Shown one piece after another: positions 34,106 through 47,826 of a stretch of 64,000 nt of DNA. Within the stretch, counting starts at the first letter, position 1, and every line of letters begins with the position of its first letter. The notes under the pieces were generated by a model. The model was given only the letters and a program-made list of their open reading frames with translations. It did no database searches and was not told where the DNA came from. The position numbers and the translations under genes are program-made. The DNA is from Hygrocybe punicea (Eukaryota; Basidiomycota; Agaricomycetes; Agaricales; Hygrophoraceae), in contig OY744461.1 of assembly GCA_963556145.1 (NCBI GenBank), positions 7,822,891 to 7,886,890 of the forward strand. Direction: 5' to 3'.

Positions 34106-34955
34106 CGGCACAGTAGTGTAGTGTATGTAATCAGAATGTTGTGAGGGGAAGTGTAACGTAAAAGATTGGGCTCGGGTTTATCGGACTGGTTCAGGATGAT
34201 ACGGCGTGATTCGAAGGTCCTTCAACAAGTTCAAGCGACACTGAGAACTCCAGAAGTGGTGAATCCCGCTGTGAAACACAACTTGAAGGTCCCGAAGCAC
34301 TGCCATAGATATCGTTCTGCCAGCATAGATTGCGTCCTGGTCCTGGTCCTGACAGCGCATAAGCTTGGGGACGAGTTGGATGGTCGTCGTGCTGCACTCC
34401 AGTAGCCACAACTACCAACTCTGCTTCTTCGTGCTGCACTCCAGTACTGGTAGCCAGAACTACCAACTCTGCTTCTACCAACGTTGCCGCATTTGTTATC
34501 TCATGTGTAACATGACCAGTTGTATGATAATGAATGATGATGAACTGTTTCCATATGTCGTAAACGGAGCACTAGACTCGGTATTAATATTTATGCTGAG
34601 GGTTGGACGTTGCAGCGATACGGTGTAAATATGGAGTCGAGACGGAGGACGGAACAATCAGAACTGTCCGAATCGGGATGATCAACGGGTGACCAACACA
34701 AAAGCAGTGAGATGACACGTGATGCGTGACTCGCAGCTATGGTAACGAGGCCGTTCCACTCTTCATCATTCTCATCCTCATCCATCTTGACACCGGTCAC
34801 TGGCTAAGCTTCGTCCGCAACTATCTCCCACGTCCTCCTCCTCCTCTCCTCTTCTTCTTCTTTACCCAACACTCCGACTAGCAGGCAGGCCCTCGTCTTC
34901 TATTCATTCAATCCTTTGACTCATCTCGCAGGACGTTACCCGACTCTTTATTTCC
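34106..34955. promoter_or_regulatory. Upstream region of the NADPH oxidase gene
   Basis: 850 bp with no recognisable gene. A short direct duplication (CTGCACTCCAGTA...GTAGCCA.AACTACCAACTCTGCTTCT) occurs at about 34390-34425 and 34434-34475. A pyrimidine-rich CTCCTCCTC/TTCTTCTTC tract at 34834-34863, about 95-120 bp before the start codon, is typical of basidiomycete promoters near the transcription start. Confidence 0.45.
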
Positions 34956-37279
34956 ATGGCTTCCGATCCAAGAAGACCCTCTTCTGCACTCGACTTTTCT
35001 GATCGTGACTCAGCTTTGGAACAGCACCCCGACTTGCCCAATGGTTCCACTGATCGTTTGCTACGGAACAAGACAGAGAGAAGGAGGTTGCAAGGCCTGG
35101 AAATGCCTTCAAAAGCCGCTATTACTTCAGAGCCCTTCAAACCCAACACCTTTCACCAGAAGTTCAACATCTGGATGATAAATGAGGGTGGAAAGCGAGT
35201 CTTCTTTTTCTCCTGGATCTTTCTTCATCTATTGGTCGCCGCCTTCGGCTTCCTCAACTATGAATTGAAAGATAATTCGGAAGCAGCCCGCAGTACTTTT
35301 GGCGTCACCTTTCGTCAGTTTCCTCGTTATCTTTTCAAACACCTCTGCCACAAACTCATCATCCCATTCTCCCTACCTAGCCATTGCCCGCACAGCCGCG
35401 CTTATCCTCCACGTCGATGTCGCCTTCATCCTCATCCCTGTATGCCGAAACTTCATCTCGCTTCTTCGCCGCACGCCTCTCAATAACATCATACCATTCG
35501 ATAAAAACATCACCTTTCACAAAGCTACCGCGTGGTCCATCGTTTTTGCGACAGTCGTCCACGTTGCTGCGCACATGGTCAACTTTTACAGACTCGCCAT
35601 GGCGGACCCCGATGCGAAAAACACTGGGCAGCGCGTTGTCGCATTCTTGGCAATTAATTTCACAACCGGTCCTGGCGTCACGGGCTGGATAATGTCTGCC
35701 TCATTGTTTGCCATGGTGTGGTTCGGCTTCGAGAAAACCCGTCGCGCTCACTTCGAATGGTTCTGGTATTCCCATCATCTATTTATCGTCTTTTTTATCA
35801 ACTGGCAATTGCATGGAATGTTCTGCATGATCCCCACCGACAGGGCGCCCTACTGCTCCTTCAACACTGTCGGTGTCTTTTGGGTTAGTTCATCGCTGCC
35901 TCGCTATTTTATCCCTCTCCCGGATCTTCTCATTAACCGTGTGTTATAGCGCTATTGGATCGTCGGTGGTGTCATATGGATATATGAGCGTATCCTTCGG
36001 GAAATTCGATCTCGCCACAGGACGTACATCTCCAAGGTCATCCAACATCCCTCCAAGGTCATGGAGATCCAAATCAAGAAAGAGAGGACAACTACCAGAG
36101 CTGGACAATACATTTTCCTCTGTTGCCCTGAGGTTTCCTACTTCCAATGGCACCCGTTCACGCTCACGAGGTAATCATTCCTTCTACTATGATGTGATGG
36201 GACTAAACGGCACGCCAGTGCTCCCGAAGAAGATTACCTTTCCGTCCATATTCGTGTCACTGGTGATTTCACGAACGCGTTCGCCAAGTCGGTCGGCTGT
36301 GACTTTGAATCCAATGAAGCAAAAGCCGCCGCCCAAGCTGGTGGCAAGGTCCTTGGAACTGCTTCCAACCCTCCTCTCAACCGTGTCCTCCCTCGTGTCA
36401 TGGTCGATGGGCCATTTGGGAGTGCTAGTGAGGACTTTTTGAACTTTGAGACTGTGTTGCTCGTTGGTGGCGGCATTGGTGTTACGCCATTTGCTTCGTG
36501 AGTGATATTGTTTCGATTTGACACACCATGCTTGATGTTTTTCATAATCGTGCAGCATCCTCAAGTCCATTTGGTACCGCATGAACAACTTCAATAACTC
36601 GAAACCTACAAGGCTATCCAAGGTATGTTTGCTTGTTGTTTGTTTTTCTTGTCGTGTTTTGAAATTTTGGTTCAGGTCTACTTCACCTGGGTTATTCGTG
36701 ATTTCGGTACCGCCGAATGGTTCCATTCCCTCTTGCATGCCATCGAAGAACAGGATACGCAAAACAGGATTGAAATCAGCATCTACCTCACCGCCAATCT
36801 CAAGGAAGATGATATGAACAACATCATTGTTCGACCCCCTTTTTTCCAGCGTTACTTTATTGTTTATACGGCCACCTTTGTTTAGGTCCATGATGTTGGA
36901 GCGGAAAAAGACGCCATCACAGCCCTCCGCGCGCCAACCCACTTTGGAAGGCCAAACTGGGACCGCGTCTTCCCGTCCATCGCCGAGAAACACCCAGAGA
37001 CCGATGTCGGTGTGGTAAGCATTTGCATTGCCATTGCCATTGCTCTTTTTGCCGTATGCGTGTTACTAATAATAGCCATTCTATTTTATTCATAGTTCTT
37101 CTGCGGCCCTCCGGCGCTTTCCAGGCAGCTACATCAAATGTCGAACAAGTATTCACACCCGAAAGGAACCAGATTCTTCTTTGGAAAGGGTGGGTGTTCC
37201 GCATCCCTTTTTTTTTTTGGTTCCTTCCTCCCCTCGTTGCTCCGCTGACACTGGACTGCTTTTGGCAGAGAACTTTTAA
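34956..37279 (+). CDS. noxA: Superoxide-generating NADPH oxidase NoxA
   Basis: Nine exons: 34956-35313, 35381-35883, 35950-36170, 36219-36497, 36556-36622, 36676-36828, 36886-37014, 37096-37189 and 37269-37279; 604 residues. Six-helix ferric-reductase core with haem-binding histidines ([19 protein letters not shown] and [18 protein letters not shown]). Then come the FAD-binding HPFTLTS block, the NADPH-binding [12 protein letters not shown] and [15 protein letters not shown], and the ending [12 protein letters not shown]. The N-terminus is about 60 residues longer than in ascomycete NoxA and is charged. Fungal NoxA produces superoxide for hyphal fusion and fruiting-body development with NoxR and Rac. 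The last exon is only 11 nt. Confidence 0.94.
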
Positions 37280-37730
37280 CGAACGGCTACGACAGCTCGC
37301 TATCGTCGGATCACCACGGTTGAATTTCGTGGCTGCTTTTTCAACTTTTTGCTTTGGCCATTCATGACCTTTTTTTTCCTTTTTTTTCATTTGGTTGTTG
37401 TACATAATGGATGTTGCTTACATCTAATTCGGCAAACGTTGCTTCGGCTTCAGATACGTACCCCTTGTGTACACTTACAAGTAACGTGAAGTTCCCTTGG
37501 GAAGAAAGGCCAAATTAACATTGCAGTTGTAGACAGCCGTAAAATATATTTAAGTGTGGACTAACTGTAGATGGACATAATAATTATGTTTATTTAGTGT
37601 TCTACGACATAGAAATAACAAATTGCGTGATATCAGAATTGGGATCCCTCGGAAGTAACAAAACGCGCATTTCATTATTATGAACATTGGACCTCTTGCA
37701 CCAACCCTCCAAAGTACTAGCAGAAATACT
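37280..37730. other. Convergent 3' region (noxA / TPR gene)
   Basis: 451 bp between converging stop codons, AT-rich, with T-runs near 37368-37388. No gene seen. Confidence 0.4.
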
Positions 37731-40700
37731 TTATCTACTCCAAATAAGTACATTGAATCCCAATCCCGTCCTCCCCGCGGTCACCCCTACCGCACAAGCA
37801 AAACAACATTCCCCATCCCTCCTAACAACCGCATGCCTCCCCCGCTCCGCACACCATGCCCTAGCCACCACCTCTTCTCCCTGCCCCAACGCATCAATGA
37901 TCACCAGCGAATCACTGGGCGGATACGCCTCCTTCAGGTCCGCAGCCTTGATCGCGCTGCCGAGGTAAGTCTGCGCCTGACGCCTGTGCAGTGTGTGCGT
38001 CCCTACGCACGCAGGCGCGTAGACAAAGAGTGGGTTCGCGTAGATGGTGTAGCGTGTAGGGGTGCCGTTGATTTCGAATTCCAGGCTGGCGCGGTATTCT
38101 TTGGTCACTGGCAGCAGCGTTGTTGTTAAGTTGGCGCTAGGTATCTCATCGAGGTGAACTCCCTTGAACACTGAGCTGCTCGGGTCGTTTGTTGGTCTGT
38201 ATGGAGGGCTCGCCTGGATCCATTCGTTCGGATCTGTGATGTTTTGGAGCATCGTTTCGGTGCTTTCTGTCCCGTCAGGCTGGCCGAAGCCAAGGCTCTG
38301 AAGAGACGTCTGAGCCGTGCTCACTGGTACAGGAATGTCAACGCGACGAGCGTTCAATAGGATCCAACCAGAGAAATTGCCTAGGGGTGCTGGAACAGGT
38401 CCAATCCAGCCACAGACGCTTTTTGGATTCTTGAGACCGCCAAGCACCTTCCCCAAGGCTGATCGCTTGGGCCAGTAGCTTTTATTTTTCACCACCAAGC
38501 CGTTGTCCCAGAATGGTGCCGGGTTGAAAGAGCGAATAGATGGTGATGCGTAGACGAGGCAACACATGATACGGTGTCGGAAAATCTTGCCAGGAAGGAT
38601 CAGTCCGAAGAGCCAATCGCAAATATCCAGGCCCACAACCCCTCCGCTAGAGGTAAGGAGCTGATACGCGTTCTCGATATAGTTTCTAGCTTCATCCATG
38701 TATGGCCAAGATAGCGCTTCTCCGAAGCGAATCAGTCCTTCAGCTTGCATCTGGTGCTCTGCGGCAACCAGTACATATCTAGGATTTGGCGGAATGGCTG
38801 TATCTGTCACGAGAGGCGTTGTCGCGGCTGTTGTTCTTGGGCCCTGGATGGTCACGTTATGCATCCATAAAGAGCTCAAGACAATGAGTGACGATGTAGC
38901 GTCGGTTATCAGGCCGGCATAGCTGGTAGTGAATGATTCTTTTCGAAGCCGAATAAGTAACTCAGCTCCAAGCAGAATCTGGAAGAGGAAGTTTTGAAGG
39001 CCTATGCCTTGAGCGGCGGTACCGAGAGTATTGTTACTAATGTTTCTCGCCTTCGAAAAGTCAATAAAGCGGGTCGGGGCATCGTATAGGCTGCGAGTCA
39101 GTCTCATGCAGATGGCCTCGATTTGCCTCTGTCTGCCACTAGGGGAATACCACCCGCTCTGCAATGTGGTCAACCTGTGTCGCCAGTTAGCAAACGTAGA
39201 GACATGGACCTGGAACTCTCATCTACATACTGAGACAGGCCAAGAATGTCTCGGAGAGCTACATTGTCTTCAAGGGTGGGCTGTCGTCGCAGTAATCGTA
39301 TTCGGTCGACGATCCTCTCCAGCGCCATTGTCGGAAGACTGTCGGTGCTTTCGAGAGCAATGTTCAAGAGAGGAGATTTCAAAAGCTGATGTTCTCGGTA
39401 CTCCTCAGAATATCCGCTGATACTAACAGTTCCTGGTATTTTGCCATCATAGTACCCCGAGCTCTCACAATCCATGTTGAGAAAGGTATTGCCGGGGTAA
39501 CCAAGCACATCAACGGCCATGGTACCTGCCATATCATTCAATCAGATGTGGCGTTACTAAGAGAAACAAAATCTAACATACGAAAGCTAGGATGTAGATA
39601 GGTCGGAGTGCCAAGTTCTCTAGCCGTCAACTCCAATTGGGTCATTCCAATATACACCAACTTTACGGCATCGATAAATCCAGTGCTAGTGTATGCCCTA
39701 ATCAAAACGCTTCCTTTGTTCTGGGTCGTAAGAGTGGTCTGTAACTGTGTTAAGCGTGTTGTCAACGCCTGCTGTGACAGAGCCCTAACTGTGGGATCAG
39801 GATTGGTGAGGTTTGGAGTGTAGCCAGGTGGAGCTTCTGACGTCAGATCGATGAGATCTTCGGGTCTGAGTGGTAGGCTGGAGACTGGTGCTTCGGAAGA
39901 ATCAGTACGTGTGACGGGAGCGGACCGTTCTGGCTGATTAGTGGTGTTCCGAGAAGTCCCCCCTTGAATGGACTCTAGTCAGGACAAGTTGGTCCAGAGT
40001 AGCTGAAGGAAGTCGGCTTACCTGATGGTTGAGTGTTGGAAGGAGCTGAGCCTGAGATAGGCAATGTAGTAGTATTGTTCGTGGAAGAATTCAGTGTAAC
40101 AAATGGCGAATGAGGGAGAGATGTTGTTGGAAGAGAGGGCCTAGATGACGGCGTTGAGGGTGTAGATTGGACAGAAATATGTGAAGGCCCGGCTGTTGGA
40201 GATGTTTGACCGCCAGCTGAGGGTCGAGTATTGGAAGGAGTCTGTGGCACAAAGGTTGAGGTAGGCACTGTAAAATTCTTTGTGAAAGGCGTCTGTGTAA
40301 TTGATGTAGGGGCAAGCGGAGTCCTAGATGAAGGCGTTGGGGGCATAGATTGTACAGATGTACGTGATGGTCCAGCTCCTGGAGACGATTGAGTGATTGA
40401 AAGAGCTGGTGGCGCAGAGTCTGAAATAACAGCTGGAGGATTTTTCGTGGAAGAGGCCCTCGTGACGGATGGGGAATGAGAGAGGGGCGTGGTAAGAGGG
40501 GGTCCAGATGACGGCGTTGGGGGTGTAGATTGTTCCGATATATGCGAAGGCTCGGCCGCTGGAGCTGTGTAGGATTGATCACGTCGAGCCCGCGCATCTG
40601 CAAGGGACCTTTGCGCGGTAACCTTGTCTAGTCCTTTGGCAAATCCGACGGCGTTCACCAAAGCCTCTTCTGCTCCCCGGAAATCTCCTTTCCTCAGAAG

Positions 40701-41018
40701 CGTCTCTCCCTTTTGTGACCATGCCTGCCCATTCGCTGGGTTGCGCTGAATGGCGGCGTCAGCATCCTGCAGTGCGAGGTCCAACTTTTGGGGCGTTGAC
40801 ATCATGTAAGCGAGAGATCGACTTGTAAGTAGAGTTATGTCAGTTGGTGCGTATCTTAGGGCCTCGGTGTACATGAGGACAGCTGTATTATAGTCGCCAT
40901 TTTGTACGTGATCGTCGCCTCGAGAAGCAAAGAGATCCTTTGGCGGCGTTTCAGTCGGTGAGGGTGCATCTGTGATAGTAGGACCTTTCTTGGTTATCTT
41001 CGACCACCATTTAGGCAT
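37731..41018 (-). CDS. TPR-domain protein, long uncharacterised C-terminus
   Basis: Four exons: 40022-41018, 39582-39974, 39231-39525 and 37731-39174; 1,042 residues, all junctions in frame. Residues 28-150 carry a TPR block (LFASRGDDHVQNGDYNTAVLMYTEALRYAP, then DLALQDADAAIQRNPANGQAWSQKGETLLRKGDF) like the chaperone-binding TPRs of Hop/Sti1 proteins. A Ser/Thr/Pro-rich linker follows with three imperfect repeats around SVQSTPPTPSSRPPL. The C-terminal 700 residues look globular, with IDAVKLVYIGMTQLELTARELGTPTYL, ERIVDRIRLLRRQPTLED and LTTLQSGWYSPSGRQRQIEAICMRL, but I cannot assign a function. The TPR suggests a protein partner such as a chaperone. Confidence 0.8.
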
Positions 41019-41951
41019 CGTTCTGTTGTCCGCACAGATGATGATTCAATGCAAAATTTGAAGCGAAAGTATGTTTCCAAGATATGATTCAATGCGAGGA
41101 TTCCACCTAGTACCAACCCACTCGGTGAAGCAGTCCTGAAGTTGAAAGAAATGTTAGGATCAGGCGGGGAGGAGGGAAGGGGTATGGAGTCACGGTTGAG
41201 TAGGCGTCGCGATGAACATGATGTTCAGTCATTGACCCGATTTCTCCCGATTTCTCCCGATACCGCGCTCGTTAAGGAAAATCTATCGAAAACCACACTC
41301 GTTAAGGAAGTGGAATCGCAACAGCCTGAAAAATTTCCCACTGGCAATGCCACCGGTCGATGTGTTTTTGTTGGGGCTTCGCATAGTTGGAGACCGGATA
41401 ATCTGCAATACTCAGCTTCCTTGTTAAGATCCCCTTCACGGCTCAGCGTCGCGAGTTCAAGCTAGTAGTTCCTGGCGTAAAATAACGTTGGAGGCAAGGA
41501 CGAGATAAAGTCACGTGTTCATATTGATTTTAAGAATTTGGTGCCGACCGATGCCCCGGCACATTGGCTCGGCACGTCGACTGATAGGTTTATGTTTTGA
41601 TTTTATGTTTAGAAATATGATTACATGCTGCTGTGGATTCGCCTCCAATTGCAACATTGCCCCGAGTCCCCAAACATTCTGTAGCGAGCTCAGTGAGCGC
41701 TAGTCTACTTGAATCGAAAATATATACTGGAAACATTGGCAAAAAACACATGCACAATATTGCTTGAGCCGGATCACCGAGTCGACCACACTTATTACCG
41801 GTCTCTTCAGCCTTGAGCTGTATGTATGCTGGCATCATGGCTGAGAAACATCCAATGTCAAGGAATACCTCTTAATTTCCTACCTTCCTTCTTCCCAGGT
41901 GTCACTTGTCAGCCTCGACCCAGACGACCTCAGGCTGTCTTTGGAAACACG
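41019..41951. promoter_or_regulatory. Divergent intergenic region (TPR gene / VWA8)
   Basis: 933 bp between divergent starts. Small direct repeats (CGATTTCTCC twice at 41239-41258; CTCGTTAAGGAA at 41269 and 41299) are the only structure seen. Confidence 0.4.
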
Positions 41952-44900
41952 ATGGCACCTCAACGTCGTCTTAGTCATATATTGAAGACCTTATCGCCTG
42001 GCCTGCCACCAGTCGGCACTTTGAAACTTGGAACTATCACTTACGACGTCCCTACTTCTCTCTCGCCTTCAAGGCTACCACATTTCGGCGATTGGCTGGA
42101 CACTCGGAACCCAATTAACTTAGACAACCTCCATTTTCTTCTGCAAAAGTATCTTCTTGGACAAGACATTTTTCTTGTTTCCCAACCTGGTCCATATGCT
42201 CGTCGTCTGGCCCTGACTTTCGCTAGGTATGTTTATAACTTTCCCCTTCTCCATTCCCTGCTCTAAACGCGCGCGCGCGAATTAGTATCATTAATGCGGA
42301 ATATGAATACATTGCGTTGCATCGCGATGTCGGTGAAACCGAGTTGAAGCAGGGAAGGGAAATTAGATCTGGTGGAAACCTGATTTATGTTGATAGCGCA
42401 GCGGTACGCGCAGTAAAACATGGTCGTCTGCTCATTTTGGAGGGTATAGAGAAAGCGGAGAGGGGTATCATGCCTGTAAGCAATCAGATTGATTATTCCC
42501 CCCTGAAGCAACGCTGAACTATTTGGTGTAGGTCCTGAACAACTTGTTAGAAAATCGTGAAATGTAATGGCATGTTGCTACTAATCACTCGAGCTCAACG
42601 CGACTGAAATATGGTTGCGATAGGAATCTGGAAGATGGAACGCATATCATACATCCCTATCGTCATGCTCAATTAGAAGAATCCAACGAAATAGATCCTG
42701 GGAAGATTTTAATCCCAGCACACAAGAACTTCAGGGTGATAGCTATTGCAGCTCCCGTGCCGCCGTATCCAGGATATCCTCTTGATCCACCATTTAGGAG
42801 TCGTTTTCAAGCTCGCTTCATTGACCCCATCTCGTCTTTGATAGCCCTTGGAAACTCAGTTATACCGCCGTCAGTCCCCTCCGCCTCGTCCTTCATCGAC
42901 AAGATCCGCGATATTATTCTTTCAACTCAGTACGCTAGTGAATCACGTCATGCGCTTGAGGCAGTCTCCCGATCTGCTTTACCCCCCTTTCCCCAGACCG
43001 CTCTATTAAAATTGACTCAGATCGTCTCAAAGTTTCCTCCACCTCCACAGCTTTCTCCAGGACAATTAGCTCGCTTGTTCCTTACCCTGCACCCTGGGTT
43101 GATCCATGCTTCATTCCAGGCTTGGGCGATGCTGAGTAGGCAGACAGAGGATGCGGGTCTTGGAGAGCTTGGGAGTCCTTCTATGTCTCACCCAAACGAA
43201 TCGCTTGGGCTCCTTGGATATCGAGTTGTGGGCATCAAACGGAAGGATCGGTGCACCGCTCTGATATCCTTTGAAAACATCGCCGGTGTTCCCGCCGTGA
43301 CTATAGCCGTTCCTGCGGGACCAAAGCCATTTCGATGTTTTCCATTCAGCCGAAATTTGGAGTTCAATCTGACGAAGCGGTTCATCGGTCTCCTCACTTG
43401 TTTCCTACAAGCTCATGCTTTGGGTTGGGACATCTCGTTCCTACCTCCAGCTTTGCCTTCAACAGCGTCGTCTTCGACCTCAACTTTGATCAAGGTTTTC
43501 GGACAACTTCTCGGATACGAGACGGAAGTCATTCATCTCTACAAGGAAATCGGAGGAAGAGAGCTGGTAATGCGACGAAAGATTGAAGAAGGAAGTGGGA
43601 CCACTTGGGAGCCTAGGTTGGACTATTTTCAATGCAGTCATGATGAGCCTTCCATTTACAGCATCGTTTTAGTCCTCTGATAGAAGCCGCTTGGACCGGG
43701 AGGCTCCTTCATCTTGCGGGTATCGATGTCATTGGATCAACAGCGGGTTCTCTGTCGAGATTCGTGCAAGATAGAGAGATTGAACTCTGGGAGGGGAAGC
43801 GTATTGTATCAGAGGCCTCTCAAGACGAGGTGACCATCATTGGAATGAATTCGAGACGTTTCGACTGAAAATATTAATAGCTCTCTTCCAGCGAATTATC
43901 CATAACCAATCCGTCATTTCGCATCATTTGCACTGCTTCTAACTATCTTCCTTTGAAAGATTGGTTGTCAGATGAGCACGCCAACATGTTTTTGCCTATC
44001 CCCAGCCAACCAATGGATATGGTAGAAGAGGCTACGGTCCTACTGGCGACTGGATGTCCACGAGAACTGGTTGACAGGCTCTTGTCATTTGCGGAAATTT
44101 ACAGACGAGGCATCTCTATGGACAGCGTGCAGAAGAATCGCAAACTTGGAACCCGATCACTGGTGAGGATCGCGAGGAGACTAGCTAAGTTTCCTGGCGA
44201 CTTGGATTTGAATGCAGTTATCAGCCGCTCACTCCTTGCCACGTTCTTGCCAACCGTGGAGAAGATGAACCTTGATCATCTATTGGAAGAATCGGGCATT
44301 AAGAAAAGGGTCTCCCTGGTATGTTGCATCCACTACATTACATTAAAGTTAGTACGTTCTCACAGTTATTATGAACTAAATCTAGTTCAATCCGCCGCCA
44401 ATTGTGGCAAAAGACAGCGTTATTTTTCCTGAGGCCACCGGTACCACTTGGATGTCCGGGTTGATTTCCATCCCTCGCTTCAATTCATCTGACGACCTGA
44501 CGGGACAATCCCTCGTGCCCCAGATGGATAGTTTCTATGATAACAGTTTGCAAACTGGCTTGATGCGTGATCTTGCAATCGATCTTGAACTGTTGTGTGA
44601 ACATCTCGTCCTGCTAGGAAATCAGGTACGAGAAAATTCGGTATCTGTGGCCTCTTGAGCGTGATTGATGTACTTTGGGCAGGGAGTCGGAAAGAACAAG
44701 ATTGTTGATAGGTAGGCAGATATCTAAGTAGATTCAACAGGTGCTGACAATTTTCTCAGATTATGTCAAGTGATTCCACCTCGACTGTTGCATGTTTTAC
44801 AACTCAACATTTCTATTCGTTTCAGCTCCTTGGTCGGCCAAGGGAGTATATCCAGCTTCATCGCGACACCACTGTCAACCAACTCATGTTCACAACGTCT

Positions 44901-47507
44901 CTGGAAGGTGGTGTCATCAAACAAACCGATTCACCCCTTTTGCGGGCTATTATGTATGGCCGAATTATCATCATCGACGAGGCCGATAAAGCGGCGGAAC
45001 ACGTTTGCGCTGTATTCCGTAGCCTTGCTGGTCAAAATGAAATGACGCTTGCGGACGGCCGCAGGGTATGCGCTACACGAGAGCGCGAAGGAGATATTTG
45101 TGTCCACCCAAACTTTCGACTGGTTTTACTTGCCAACAGGCCGGGTTACCGTAAGTAATAACGCAGTAACATTCTCGTATTTCCCAGAGAATATCTGATG
45201 GCTTCCCCAGCTTTTTTGGGTAACCAGTTTTTACAAGTTCTAGGAGACAACTTTAGTTGGTAAGCTCTCCCTCGGCTTCCAGATGATAACTGAATACCAA
45301 ATTCATCAAATTTTAGTCATTCGATATCCAACCCTGATCAAGACTCGGAACGCAAACTCCTCTCACAACTCGCACCGGAAATGGAGGAAGACACCCTCCG
45401 TAGACTGGTGGCTGTCTTTCAGGACCTGAGGAAAGGCTACGACGATGGAACTCTTTTGTATCCTTATAGTTTACGAGGTTTTTTGCATATTATTTGTTGT
45501 CACTTGTGTCGACGGCTGATATCTTGGTGCATATTCAGAGCTGATCAATCTGGTTCGCCATATGCGTGCCTACCCAAATGATTCTCTCGGAACATCTCTG
45601 CGAAATGTCTTCGACTTTGACATTTACAAGCCAGAGACCATCGAAAAGCTAGCAGAAATTCTGGAGCACCATGGGTATGATTATTCTAGAGTCAGCCACG
45701 TTGGTCTCGTTTTCATGAGAATGTGATGTCTAGACTGCGAGTAGTTTCTCTGGGTTTGGATGCCATGCGAGAGACTTCCAAGAACAATGTTCTCGATCTT
45801 CAGTTCAATCCATCAATGACCGACCTTGATAAACCTAAAGAAGGAAAACACGATCCTGACAATGAACCCCACGAGGGTGGAAATACTTGGGCTGGTGGGG
45901 TAAACACTTTCACCTCGAGGTGTATTTCTAGCCATTCACCTCCGAATCATAGTCAGGTGGACGCGATACCGCAGGCCTTGGTGGAAGAGGTGGATATAAA
46001 CGTTTGTACAAAGGCCATAACATTCAGCAGGCAAGCAAATTCTTGATGTCGATTTTTATATTTGTAATAGCCTCCGTAACTAAAGGTTTCGGACGAACTC
46101 AAGAACCAAGTTCCAGCGCATATCAAGGAACAAGGTCGCGAAATGGCTCGTCAAGAACTTCAACGTCGACTCGAAGAGCTAGATATGAATACTGCAGAAG
46201 CAAAGGGCTACGGGGAACTTCTGAAAGAAGTACAGTCACATATACTGTCGCTACATGATCTTCTTGAACGTGCGTTCCTATACCCGCTCCATTATTTGTT
46301 AGGAACCTTGCTTCCCAGACCTCTCCGCGAAAGAAGAAGAACGTGTTTGGGTCAAGCGTCAGACTGATGGCGAGCTGGATGATAGCCGTTTGACTGAAGG
46401 ATTGACTGGCGAAATGACTGTGTACAAACGCCGTGGTATGGAAAAGCCTGAGTTGGGCAGACCCCAGATCAAGTAAGATTGACCTTCATACAACCGTTTA
46501 CACTTAATCATGCATTCTTGTGTAGGCCAAAGCGAATCAGATTTATTTTTGACGTCAGTGCGTCAATGTAGGCTTTCTCCCTCCCTTTTTATATTTTTTT
46601 CGTTCGGATCATTTTTTTTCCATGTCGACTAGGTATCGCTTCCAGTATGACGGTCGCTTGCAAAGGAGCTTGGAGACCGGTAGGTGCCACCTGCAATGTA
46701 TCAAACCGTTTGGTTCTAATACTAGAGGTAGCGGTGATGTTGATGGAAACATTCGATCGTTTGTCACGAAAGGACAAATATGTATGGGATGTGAGTAGTT
46801 TTGACTTTTCACATGCACCCTCTGTTCACCAGAATTCGTTTCTTACATGTAGATGTACGGCCATGTAAGTTCCTCATAGATCGACTTTGCTACTGGACTC
46901 ACCACTATAGTAAAGTCTGGAGATAGCCCCCTCATCCCACTGGTCGAAGCCAACAACCTTCCAACTGAAGTTCGGGATCGTTGGAAGGTTATAGAGAAAA
47001 TGATCATGATTACGCAATATACCTTTGCTGGCGATTATACAAGTTTGCTGCCATCTTTTCTCCGATATTTTGCATCTGACTGGCTGCTCCTTCTAGTCGA
47101 AGCTATAGAAAAAGGCGTGAAAGAAGTAGGGAAGTATGACGCTGGTTCGTTATGTCCACCAACCCTTCGCTGTCAAAAAAACATCGAATTTCAAATTCTT
47201 TCCCTGGTAGATGATTGGGGTGTCATCGCCATAACAGACGCCAACTTTGGAAGGTATCAAATAACTGCGGAAGATTTGAAAAGAGCCATGAACCGAGATC
47301 CTAAGGTATACGCGGCACTGATTTGCATCGGCGATGGTACCGAGGCCCCATGGTATGACATTGCTATATAAATTTTCCGTCGTGGTTCTGATAAATGATG
47401 GACAAAGGATCAGCAAGAGTTTCCCAGGTCGAGCTTTCCATGTTGCGAATACGGCCGATATCCCCAGGGTATTGAAGAGCATCTTGTCAACCATGGTTGA
47501 GCGATGA
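41952..47507 (+). CDS. VWA8-like AAA+ ATPase with C-terminal VWA domain
   Basis: Twenty-five exons, first 41952-42226, last 47408-47507; 1,399 residues with every junction in frame. Homologue of human VWA8, a mitochondrial matrix AAA+ protein. AAA1 (about 60-240) has a degenerate loop (SQPGPYARR), but ILEGIEKAERGIMPVLNNLLENREM is well kept. AAA2 has lost its Walker A (a Ser/Thr-rich stretch replaces GxxGxGK). AAA3 is intact, with GNQGVGKNKIVDR built across exons 44386-44625, 44683-44711 and 44760-44769, then IIIDEADKA and VLLANRPGYPFLGN. The VWA domain has a full MIDAS start (DVSAS). The roughly 550-residue middle segment of human VWA8 is absent: AAA3 runs straight into HDPDNEPHEGGNTWAGG. Three very short exons and one GC-AG intron (46031-46085) are present. 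Confidence 0.88.
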
Positions 47508-47826
47508 ACATACCATTCTCGTCTCAATTATCATGCCATCGCCGAATTCTTAAGGTAATAGAAGGTGTGCATATTCGTTGTAGGATGCTAGACAATTGGT
47601 TTCGAGCCTCAGGCCTGTATGCTTGTGGTCCGCATACACCATTTACATAATTCAATTGGCAAGACAAGCTCCCGCGTTACTACGAACGTCCCAAAGTGAC
47701 GACGAGGATAAAGGTCAACGTACAACCAAAATAAATTCTACTAGGAACACATGAAATTGTTGAAATGAGAAGCCCATTACATTAACACCTGCTAACCGAA
47801 TCCTGTCCTCGTCACGCTTGCCCTTA
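47508..47826. other. Convergent 3' region (VWA8 / membrane-protein pseudogene)
   Basis: 319 bp between converging reading frames. Nothing further recognised. Confidence 0.4.

Noticed and set aside
36187..36993. 268-codon antisense frame over noxA
   Set aside because: The plus strand encodes the conserved FAD/NADPH domain here; the antisense frame has no recognisable motif.
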